Below, one piece after another: positions 40,510 to 50,200 of a stretch of 64,000 nt of DNA (position 1 is its first letter; every line of letters begins with the position of its first letter). Under the pieces are notes generated by a model that worked only from the letters and a program-made list of their open reading frames with translations, had not been told where the DNA came from and made no database searches. This stretch comes from Youhaiella tibetensis (GTDB taxonomy: Bacteria > Pseudomonadota > Alphaproteobacteria > Rhizobiales > Devosiaceae), in assembly GCF_008000755.1 (NCBI RefSeq), contig NZ_CP041690.1:3101260-3165259 (forward strand), in the 5' to 3' direction. Position numbers and translations under genes: made by a program.

Positions 40510-40542
40510 CCGATCGGTTGAACAAATCCTTGCGCTTGCCGC

Positions 40543-42093
40543 TTACACGCCCCAGGGCAGCCCCAGCACTTTCCAGATCGAGAACAGCACGGTCCACAAA
40601 ACGAAGATCCAGACCGTGTAGGGCAGCATCAGCGACACCACCGTGCCCACGCCCGCGTTCTTGTCGTATTTCTGCGCGAACCCGACCACGAGCGCGAAGT
40701 AGGCGTTGAGCGGGGTAATGGCGTTCATCGGCGAATCCCCCACGCGATAGCCGGCCAGCACCGCCTCGGGCTCGACGCCCAGCTTCATCAGCAGCGGCAC
40801 GAAGATCGGCGCGAAGATCGCCCATTTGGCGATGGCGCCGGTCAGCAGCAGGTCGATGATGGCCACCACCACGATGAAGCCCACCAGCAGCGGCAGCGCC
40901 CCGATCTGGGCGGTCTGCAGCACGCTCGCCAGGCTCAGCGCCAGCACGGTGCCCATGTTGGTGAAGGTGAAATAGGCCACGAACTGGCTGAGCACGAAGA
41001 AGAGGAAGATGGTCGCGCCCAGCCCGGTGACGGCTTTCTCCATGGCCTTGATCACGTCCGAAAGCGTGCGCACCGTGCCCGCCCCGATGCCATAGGCCCA
41101 GCCGGTGACCAGGAACAGCAGCACGATGAGGGTGATGAGCCCGTTCATGAAGGGCGAGCTGCCGATGAGCTCTCCCGTCGCCGGATCGCGCAGCGGCGCC
41201 CCCGGCGGCAGCGTCAGCAGCGCGAACACCACCAGCAGTCCGATCAGCCCGAAGAGCGCGAAGCGCAGCCCGCGCGATTCCTCTGCGCTCAGCTTGGCCG
41301 CGGCCGGTTCCTCGTAGGTTTCCGAGCTCTTGTCCGGCACGTACTTGCCCAGCCGCGGCTCGATCATGCGGTTGTTGATGAAGGCGATCAGCACCGTCAG
41401 GAACAGCACCGAGACGATCGAGAACCAGAGGTTCGAGGCCAGCCCGACATTGGCATTGGGGTCGACCAGCCGCGCCGCGTCATTGGTGAATTCCACCAGC
41501 ACCGCATCGAGCGGCTTGATGAGCATGTTGACCGTGAAGGCGGCTGCCACCGAGGCGAAGCCAAGCGCCAGGCCGGCCAGCGGGTTGCGCCCCACCGTCA
41601 GGAACGCCACGCCGGCCAGCGGCAGCAGCACGAGGTAACCGGCATCGGCCGCGATGCTCGCCATGATACCCGCGAACGCCAGGATATAGGCCAGCGCCCA
41701 GCCGGGCGCCACGATCACCAGCTTGCGGATCAGCGCCGAAACCAGCCCGGATTCCTCGGCCACGCCCGCGCCGATCATGGCCCCGATCATCAGCCCCACG
41801 GCGGTGAAACTCATGAAATTCGGGATCAGCGACACGTAGAGGAAGCGGATGCCGTCTCCGTCCAGAAGGCTGCGGATGGCGACCGTGTTCTGCTCGATCT
41901 CGTTGGTTTCGGGATTGATCACTTCCGATGTCACCGAGACCCCGAAAAGGCTCAGGAGCACCGAGAGCACCATCACGATGCCAATCAGGATCAGGAAGAT
42001 GATGACCGGGTGCGGCACCATGTTCCCCACTCGCTCGACCGCGTCGAGGAACCTCTGCATGACTGTCTTGGGAGCTGTGTTCGACGCCGACAT
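40543..42093 (-). CDS. AbgT family transporter
   Basis: An inner-membrane transporter of 516 residues. The start QRFLDAVERVGNMVPHPVIIFLILIGIVMVLSVLLSLFG and the block LIPNFMSFTAVGLMIGAMIGAGVAEESGLVSALIRKLV are characteristic of AbgT/MtrF. About eleven to thirteen hydrophobic segments are visible, and the C-terminal GYRVGDSPMNAITPLNAYFALVV is the second conserved hairpin. AbgT imports p-aminobenzoyl-glutamate while MtrF exports hydrophobic drugs; the adjoining M20 hydrolase favours import. A GAGG site precedes the ATG at 42093. The two genes form an operon that may also include the SLC13 gene. Confidence 0.92.
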   Translation of the reverse strand: MSASNTAPKTVMQRFLDAVERVGNMVPHPVIIFLILIGIVMVLSVLLSLFGVSVTSEVINPETNEIEQNTVAIRSLLDGDGIRFLYVSLIPNFMSFTAVGLMIGAMIGAGVAEESGLVSALIRKLVIVAPGWALAYILAFAGIMASIAADAGYLVLLPLAGVAFLTVGRNPLAGLALGFASVAAAFTVNMLIKPLDAVLVEFTNDAARLVDPNANVGLASNLWFSIVSVLFLTVLIAFINNRMIEPRLGKYVPDKSSETYEEPAAAKLSAEESRGLRFALFGLIGLLVVFALLTLPPGAPLRDPATGELIGSSPFMNGLITLIVLLFLVTGWAYGIGAGTVRTLSDVIKAMEKAVTGLGATIFLFFVLSQFVAYFTFTNMGTVLALSLASVLQTAQIGALPLLVGFIVVVAIIDLLLTGAIAKWAIFAPIFVPLLMKLGVEPEAVLAGYRVGDSPMNAITPLNAYFALVVGFAQKYDKNAGVGTVVSLMLPYTVWIFVLWTVLFSIWKVLGLPWGV

Positions 42094-42455
42094 TGACCCA
42101 CCGCCTCACTGAGTTGGCTTATCTCGACTGCACCTGGAATTCCCAATTACGGCAACGCGTTAATTCAAGTCAAGAACAGCACTGTGACAACAGTTCATTG
42201 AGACGCCAGGCAAAATCGGGGGACATTTGCCCATACCCGGCGATCGATCGCGCGCATATTCTCTATCGATCTATAGTAGCGCCGCGCCACTGCACCGGCC
42301 AGCGCCTATGATCATACGACGCCATGCGTCGTACACTGATGAATTCTTGCATTTACTGCGCCGTCGTCGCGGTAGTGCGCGATGTTTTCTGTCTTGTGTT
42401 TCCCCGGAGTGTCCCCACTGGCTCCCAGGTTTCTCGCTGAGAGGTGCCCGCAGAA
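42094..42455. other. Intergenic region between divergent abgT-type and beta-helix genes
   Basis: About 360 nt without a credible gene, less GC-rich than the surroundings. It should hold the two divergent promoters. The only clear structure is a perfect inverted repeat at 42315-42333. I see no RNA gene or conserved riboswitch. Confidence 0.7.
42315..42333. repeat. Perfect inverted repeat, possible operator
   Basis: TACGACGC (42315-42322), spacer CAT, GCGTCGTA (42326-42333). It lies 141 nt from the beta-helix gene start and 222 nt from the AbgT start. The size fits a dimeric regulator; no regulator gene lies next to it. Confidence 0.45.
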
Positions 42456-44183
42456 ATGACCACCGCGGGCGAGTACTGGACGCTTCCCACCGAAAGCGAG
42501 CAGCGGCTTGAGGACTTCCTCCCCCTGACCCTGGCGGAGATGCGCGTCGTCGCTGGACTGCGCTCGGGCGATTTCGAGCGTATCGGGGAAGGCCTGCCGT
42601 CCGAAGAGCTCGCGCCCGAACGCGAAGTGCGCGCCGATCTCCTGCGCTTCCTCATCCTGGGAGGCGACGAGGGTCACCGCCTGCACGAAAAGGGTTTGCG
42701 CCTGAGCGGCGCGCAGGTAACCGGGGTCCTCGATCTGGAAGGCTGCCGGATCCCGCGCGATATCGGCCTCAAGGATTGCCGCTTCGACGCCACGCCGGTC
42801 CTGCGATCGGCCATCATCGACAATCTCTTTCTCGATGGTTCGGTCCTGCCGGGCCTGCGCGCCGATGGGCTTGAGGCGCGTGGCGGCCTCACCCTGCGCG
42901 GTGCCACCATCGCCGGCGAGGTGCGCCTGATGCGCCTGCGCCTGGGCGGCAATATCGAGGCCGATGGCAGCACCATCACAGTGCGCGACGGCTTGGCCAT
43001 CGACGCCGATGGCCTGGAAGCGCGCGGCTCCATTCTGCTTCGCGGCGCCAGCGTGCGTGGCGGCATCAACTTCTCCGGCGTTCGCCTGGGCGCCGACGTC
43101 AACCTGGCCGGCGCCAGGATCGAGCGGCCCGGAGAGGTTGCGCTCAATTGCGACGGCATCGACGCGCGCGGCGACCTGGTCTTGCGCGCCGCCACGCTCG
43201 AGGGCGAGACCACTGTGCTCGGGGCTCATTTCGGCGGCAACATCGATTGCAGCTCGACAAAGCTCATCCGCCCCGATGGCTTTGCGCTGCGCCTCAACCG
43301 CACCCGCATCGAGGGGGCCTTTTTCCTGCGTAAGCAGGCCAACGTGGATGGCAATCTCGATCTCACCGCTGCCACCATCGGCGCCATTCACGACGACAAG
43401 TCCTCCTGGCCTGCTCCGGGCCGCCTGCTCCTCAACCGCTGCCAGTATGGCGCCTTCATCGGCGGTCCCGTGGACGCCGCCAGCCGGCTCGATTGGCTGG
43501 CGCGCCAGGTGCCAACCCTTTGGGAGGAGGATTTCTGGCCCCAGCCCTACGAACAGCTCGCCAGCGTCCTGCTCGACATGGGGCACGATGAAGACGCGCG
43601 CGCCGTGCTCATCGCCAAGGAGAAACTCCAGCGTCGCGCCCGCCGCCGCCGTGCCCGCAACTGGCCGCTGCAGGCAGCCCTCCTCCTTAATGACAGCATC
43701 CTTGCCGTCACCGTGCGCTATGGGCGCCAGCCGCTCTACGCCTTCCTCTGGCTGTTCCTGTTCTGGATGATCGGCATCGGGGTTTTCGGCCGGGCCGCTG
43801 TCGATGGGTCGCTCAAACCCAACAGCCCCGTGGTGCTGCGCTCGCTCGAGTGGACCATGTGCAACCTGGGCCAGGACCAAACCCGCTACATGCCCTCGGT
43901 CGGCGAGGTGCTTCCGGGCCGCGCCCTTCCGGGCCAGAACCAGCTCACCTGCTTCCTGTCCCAGCCCGAGGCATCGAGCTATCCCGAGTTCATCCCCTGG
44001 ATATATTCGCTCGACACCCTGCTGCCGGTGACCGAGCTCGGGCAGAAGGAATACTGGCGGCCCGACCCTTCCCAGCCCAATGGCGCCCTTCCGCTCAACT
44101 ACTATTTCTTCCAGTCCGTGGCCGGCTGGGCCCTGAGCCTGCTCGCCGTTGCCGGCTTCTCCGGCCTCGTCAAATCCCGCTGA
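42456..44183 (+). CDS. Membrane protein with a pentapeptide/beta-helix-like repeat domain
   Basis: A 575-residue protein. Residues 70-320 repeat a short pattern in which small hydrophobic and Gly/Ala residues recur about every 20 residues (LEARGGLTLRGATIAGEVRL, LEARGSILLRGASVRGGIN, DARGDLVLRAATLEG), predicting a right-handed beta-helix like pentapeptide-repeat proteins. Near the C-terminus are two membrane segments (LYAFLWLFLFWMIGIGVFG and YYFFQSVAGWALSLLAVAGF) separated by an outside or loop region of about 80 residues. Some homologs carry the label membrane-associated oxidoreductase, but I see no cofactor motif here. The ATG at 42456 is preferred over GTG 42444. It converges on the giant adhesin gene. 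Function unknown. Confidence 0.75.
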   Translation: MTTAGEYWTLPTESEQRLEDFLPLTLAEMRVVAGLRSGDFERIGEGLPSEELAPEREVRADLLRFLILGGDEGHRLHEKGLRLSGAQVTGVLDLEGCRIPRDIGLKDCRFDATPVLRSAIIDNLFLDGSVLPGLRADGLEARGGLTLRGATIAGEVRLMRLRLGGNIEADGSTITVRDGLAIDADGLEARGSILLRGASVRGGINFSGVRLGADVNLAGARIERPGEVALNCDGIDARGDLVLRAATLEGETTVLGAHFGGNIDCSSTKLIRPDGFALRLNRTRIEGAFFLRKQANVDGNLDLTAATIGAIHDDKSSWPAPGRLLLNRCQYGAFIGGPVDAASRLDWLARQVPTLWEEDFWPQPYEQLASVLLDMGHDEDARAVLIAKEKLQRRARRRRARNWPLQAALLLNDSILAVTVRYGRQPLYAFLWLFLFWMIGIGVFGRAAVDGSLKPNSPVVLRSLEWTMCNLGQDQTRYMPSVGEVLPGRALPGQNQLTCFLSQPEASSYPEFIPWIYSLDTLLPVTELGQKEYWRPDPSQPNGALPLNYYFFQSVAGWALSLLAVAGFSGLVKSR

Positions 44184-44190
44184 ATAAAAA

Positions 44191-44216
44191 AGCGGGCCAC
44201 CTTCTGGCGGCCCGCT
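44191..44216 (-). terminator. Rho-independent terminator of the giant adhesin gene
   Basis: On the minus strand, AGCGGGCCGCC and GGTGGCCCGCT pair (one internal mismatch) around AGAA and are followed directly by TTTTTTAT. It lies 45 nt beyond the adhesin stop and abuts the stop of the convergent beta-helix gene, for which it may serve weakly in reverse. Confidence 0.88.
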
Positions 44217-44261
44217 GAGCATTCAATTGGCTTTCTCGGAGTGGCAAGCCTTTGTTTGCTC

Positions 44262-47200
44262 TTAGATATTGTGCGTGATCACCGTGCTGTCGAGCAGGAT
44301 ACGGATGATGTCGTCGTGGTTGGTCAGGTTGCTTCCGGTGTCGTGGATCGTCGCGACATCGGTCCAGGTCCCCGAGACATTCACCTGCAGCGTCACATCT
44401 CCGTTGACGCCCGGCGCGCTGCCCGAATGGGACAGCAGTTCGGTCGCCCCGTTGGCGTACTCGAAGCGGACCAGGTCGGCCTTGTTGCCGCTGGCGCCCG
44501 AGAGCAGTTCGGAAAGGTCGATGATGTCCCCGTTGCTGCCGGTCTGGAAGTCGGAGATGTAGTCCACCGCCCCGCCGGTCAGGTCGCCGGGCTGGAACTT
44601 GAACGTATCCACGCCCCATCCGCCCGTCAGGGTGTCAGAGCCGGCCCCGCCGATCAGCAGGTCGTCACCCGATCCGCCGTCGAGCTTGTCGTTGCCGGCG
44701 CCGCCCAGCAGAATGTCATTGCCGTCCTCGCCATAGAGGAAGTCGTTGCCATTGCCGCCAAGCAGGATGTCGTGCCCGGTGCCGCCATGGATGGTGTCGT
44801 TGCCGTTGCCGCCATCCAGGAAGTCGTTGCCGTCATCGCCGTCGATATAGTCGTTGCCACCCTGGGCGTAGACTGCATCGTGACCAGTTCCACCGCGGAT
44901 GTCGTCACCGCCGCTCGAGCCGATGACCACGTCATCGCCGTCGCCTGCCTTGACCGTCTTGTTGATATTGTCACCGATGAGGATCAGGTCGCCATCACCA
45001 TTGTGATCGTTTGCCCAGCCAACCCCATTATCATTACCTTTGCCGTTGTCGGTCAGGTCATAAATCCGACCCGAGTCTTCGATGGCATTGAAGGCGACAT
45101 AGGTCGACACCTGGTGGCCGGACGCGTCGGTCGCGGTCACCTTGTACATGTACATCCCGTCGTCATCCCAGTAGCTGCTGAGATAGTCCGCCGGGTTGCC
45201 GCTGACGGTGTCGCCGTTGCGATTCAACCAATCGTCGTAGTTGCTGGTGTAGACCTTCTCGAGCGTGTAGGTCAGCGCGCCCGCGCCGCCGCCGAAGAGG
45301 CTGGCGAGGTCGAAGTTGATCGCGTTGGGCGACATGTAGTCCTTGACGAAAGCATACCGTCCCGCCGCGCTGGTCGTGTCGTCAACTGTCGGCGGATTGG
45401 TCACTACCACCTCGTTGGCACCCACGATGTTCACGGTCAGCGAGTTGCTTGTCTGCGCCTGGCCGTCCGAGACCTTATAGGTGAGCGTCAGCTCGTCACT
45501 CTCGCCGTCATTGAGCGCATTGAACTTGGCAAAGCCCGCTGCCGTCAGCGCGAAGACGCCGTTGGTGACCGTGTAGTCCGTGCCGAGCAACAAGGTACGC
45601 AAACCCGAAGTCGTGACCGAAGTCGCGACATCCTGGACTGAAAGCGCATCGCCATCCGGATCGCTCGCGCTGGCGAGCAGGTCCTGCGAATAGGACGGAC
45701 CGTCCTCACCCACCGAGCCGGTAAGGGCCGTGGCCTCCGGAGCGTCGTTGACCGGATCGACCGAGAACGTGAACTCACCCTGCACTGCCGGGCTGCCGTC
45801 CTCGTTGCCGTCCTCGACCGTCACGGTGAAGCCGGCCGAGTTGCCTTCCGAACCGTCATGCTCGAAGGTCACGCGGCCGTCGATGACCGCCTGTGCCGTA
45901 AAGCTCTCCGAGAGAATGCCGTCCAGCAGCACGCGGCCATGCGTGGCGCTCACGATCTTGAAGGCGACGCCACCGGCGTTGTCGTCAGGATCGCTGAAGC
46001 CGAGTTCGGCCAGGGTCAGCGTATGGGTGCCGCCCTCGGCGACTTCGGCGTGCATGGTGCCCGCGAAGACCGGCTTGTCGTTGAGCGGAATGACATTGAC
46101 CGTCGTGGTGTGGGCCACGCTGTCGTCCATGCCGTCGTTGACGACCACGGTCAGCTCGCGCCCGCCCGAAGTCGGGTTGTCGCTGCCGTTGTTGTAGATG
46201 ATCCCGTTGAGGACCGTCTGGTAGGTCGCCACCGACGCGTCACCCGAGATCACGAACCCGCCATCGGCGGTCGCGGTAACGATGAGGCCCGCTGCGGCAA
46301 GCGCAGTGCTTGCCGCCGTGTTGAACGAGAGGACCTCGGCCGAGCCATCCGGACGCGTGGCGAACGCCACCGTCATGGAGTGCAGGTTGCCGGTGTCGGC
46401 ATCGCTGATCTTGGCGCCCGAGAAGATCCACTGGTCGAGCTGCTCGACGGCGGTCACCGTGGCATCCTGGCCCGCGGCGTCCCCGTTGAGGTCCACGACC
46501 GGCAGATCGTTGGTGCCGTGCAGCTTGATCTGGACGACATGGGTGTCCGTCCCGCCATGCCCGTCATCGACCTGGATGGTGTAGCTCAGCACCGATTCCC
46601 AGCCCTTGGGCAGGAAGTTGAAGGCTTCCCCGTTGGAGTCGAACGTCCAGCTGATGTCGCCGGCCGTATGCGTGCCGTCGATCACCGGGTTGGTGCCGAC
46701 CTTGAAGAACTCGAGGAGCTGCGCTTCCGTGAACAGGTTCTCGATGCCCGAGCCAGAGGCGGTGACGCCCAGGACCGTCGCGGTAACGGCGTCCTTGACG
46801 TCCGCGTCGGCGACGCTGAGCGTGCCGTTGGCTTGCTGGCCCGCGTCGGTTTCGGTGAGGAACACGTAGTCGGAGTTCCCCTGCTCCACCGAGATCACCG
46901 GCGTGTCGTTGGTGCCGACAAGCGTGATGGTGATGTCGCGGGTGGTCTGCGAGCCGTGGCCGTCATCGACCGTGACCTGGAAGACTTCGGTGCGGGTCTC
47001 TCCGGCCTGGAGCGGATTAAGGTCCGCGTCCGAGATGTGGTAGTGCCAGGTAACCAGCCCCACCCCGTCATTGACCGTTTCTTCGCTCACCGAGGCGGTC
47101 AGGTAGCCGAGCGCGCCCGACGGGCTCGTGATGCTCAGCGTGTGGCTGTCGCCCTGGTCGTCATAGATGTAGAACGCACCGCCATTGTAGCCGGCATGGC

Positions 47201-50200
47201 CCGGCTCGGCGTCGAACACAGTCCGGTCGTCGGTCGAGTTCGCGGCCGGGTTGGTCTCGTCGTACTCGGTGATCGTGCCGCCGTCGGGGAAGGCCTCCGA
47301 GGTGGTGACCGCATCGTTCTTGCCCACGACGGTGAGCTGGTAGATGCCCGTGGTCGTGTCCCCGTCGCCATCCGTCACGGTGAACGGAATGCTCAGCGTG
47401 GCGATCTCGCCTTCGCTCAGGCCGTTGAAGCCCCAGCCCGGAGCCACCGTCAGCGTGCCCGTGGCCGCGTCATAGATGAGATCGGGAACCGCAAGCGTGG
47501 TGCCGGTAGGCGTGGTGATCACGGTCGCGTCCTTGTCGAACGCCACCGAGCCGGCGCCGTCTGCGCCGAACGAGTAGCTGCTGCCTTCGGTGAGGACCAC
47601 CGTGGCATTGCCCTCGTCTTCACCGATCGTGCCGTAGATGACCGGAGCCGAAACCATGTCGGACGGAGCCAGGCCGACATTGGCGAGGTAGGTGCCCGTA
47701 TTGTCCGGAGTACCCACTTCCTTGAACGAGATGACGCCATGGCCCTGCGCGTCCGGCAGCAGGTCCGCGATGGTCATGGTGGTCATGGTGCCGGTCGGCA
47801 CGAAAGTGCCCACGAGATGACCGTTCCAGTAGACTTCCAGCTTGGACGAGGCCGTGTCGGGCGAACCGATTTCGAAGGTCAGCGTATAGGGCTTGTCCGT
47901 CGCCAGGCCCGCGATCGACTGCGAGATGGTGATGTTGCCTGCGGTCGAGCCGAGGTCGACCATCTGGCCATGGGTGGACGAGCTCATGCCGAGATAGTTG
48001 TCCTCGACGCGTTCGAGCTGGACGGTACCGGTGCCGGTGATCTTCCAGCCGGTGGCCTCGGTCGCCCAGTCGCCCCAGCTTTCGGCATGCGGCCAGGAGC
48101 CGTTCGAGAAGTCGCCGTTGGTCAGCAGGTTGACCGCCGCGCTCGCCTCGTGGATCACCGGCGCGTCGTCATCCACCGTCACGGTGAACGAGCCACGGCC
48201 CGTCTTGTCTCCGTCCGAATCCCCGGCGCGGAAGCTGAACGTCAGCTGCAGGTCGTCTTCCTGGTTGGCCACCGGATGGTCGAGGCTGCCCAGCAGGTCG
48301 AACGTGTAGCTGCCATTGGTCGCGGTCGGATCGAGCGTGAGCTTGAAGACCTGGTTGGCCTCCACGCTGGCGTCGGTGCCGTCCTTGTAGGCGGTCAGCA
48401 CATAGCCGCCGTTCCAGTGACCCTGGCTGTCGAGCATGTAGTCGATGCGATAGTCGAGGCCCACGCCGTCCGACTTGAGGTCGGCAAAGCCCGCGCCGAG
48501 CTGGGCGGCATTGACCACGCCGACGCCGAGCGTCTGCGCCGAGCCGCTGGCCCGCACGAACTCGACCGTGCGGCCGATCGGATCGTCAACCGTGCCGATA
48601 TTACCGCCCGGGGTCAGCGCCTCGGACTTGAGATCGGCATCGGCGCCCCAGTTGATGCCCAGCGACACCGCGCCGGTATTGGTGGCTTCCCCGGCAAGGT
48701 CGGAGCCGGCATAGGGAGCAGGCGCACCCGGGTTGCCGTTGAGCCCGTCCTCGTCGACGCTGGCATTGGTGGCGCCGCCAAGCGAGGGGCTGTCGTCGAG
48801 GACAACCACGACGAAGCTGCTGTTGACGCCGTCACCGTCGCCATCGATCGCCGTGAAGTTGAAGCCCAGGCTATCGGACGCGCCGTGGCTGTCGATATTG
48901 TCGAGCAGGGTGAAGGTGTACGAGCCGCTGCCGGTGTCCGACAGGGTCACCGTGAACACACGGGCCGCGTCGGCCGGGCTGGTCCCCAGGTCTTCCCCGT
49001 TCGGGCCGACATAATGGCCGTTCTCGAAGCGGTAGGCGGTCAGCAGCGTGCCGTTCTCGCCCACTTCATAGCGCACATGCGCGCCATTGGAGGTGAGCCA
49101 CGACGGCGCATTGTTCTGGCCGAACACCACCGCGCGATCGCCGTCGAGTCCGGTATTGCCGCCATCGACCACCGAATTGCCGAGGTCCGAACCCCAGAAG
49201 ATCCCGAGGGCGCCGGTCTGGGCGGCATCGGCCGAACCGATATCGCCTTCGTCGACCGCCACGGGCTGGTTGATCAGGACCACCGGCGTGTCGTCATCGA
49301 TCGAAACGTTGAACGAGGACGAGACTGCGTCGCCATCGGCATCGGTCGCGGTGAAGCCGAAGTTGAGAACGGTGTTGTTCTCTTCGCCGCCGCGAGCCTG
49401 GTCGATGTTGTCGAGCAGGGTGAAGGTGTACGAGCCGCTGCCCGATTCCGAGAGACCGACCGTGAACACGGCGGCCCCGGCCTTGCCGGCTGCGGTGAGC
49501 ACTTCGCCATCGGCGCCGATATAGTTGGTGCCGTCGAACCGGTAAGCGGTCAGCATCGTGTTGCCGGCGCTGTACTCGTAGACCACGGCGATGCCGTTCG
49601 AGGTCAGGTCGGCCGGAGCCGAAATCGCGGCGGTGTTGAACGTCACCGAGCGGTTGGAGCCGTCATCGGCGCCCCAGGAGATCGCCAGGCTGTGGCTGTC
49701 GATGGTACCGGCCAGGAACTCGTCCCCGCCCCCGAAGATCGGGCCGGGATTGCCGGCGCCCGATTCCAGCTGCGGGAAGCCGTCTTCGTCCACCACGCCC
49801 GTGTGCTGGCTGCCGATCACCGGCTTGTCGTCGGCAATGGTCACCATGAAGGAGCTCTTGCCGGTGCTGTCGCCGTCGGCATCCGCGCCGCGGAACCCGA
49901 AGGTGAGCGTGGCCGAGTCCGAATTGGCCGCGTGGTCGAGCTCGCCCACCAGGTCGAACTTGTAGCTGCCGCTCGTCGAGGTCGGGTCCAGGGTGACCTT
50001 GAAGATCACGTCGCCGCCGACTTCACCCTTGTAGGCCGTCAGGATCTGCCCGCCATTGGCGGTGTTGACCACCTGGTAGACCAGCGCCACGCCATTGGAG
50101 GTCAGCGTGCCGCCCGAGACCGAAAGGCCGACCAGCGCCGCATCGGTGAAGGTCTGCGCCGAAACCACGCCCGCATTGGTGGAGAAGCCCACGCTGCGCC

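Noticed and set aside
44605-44950. A CRISPR-like array from the regular repeats
   Set aside because: The regular 27-nt period is in frame and encodes GGxGxDxxx calcium-binding nonapeptides.
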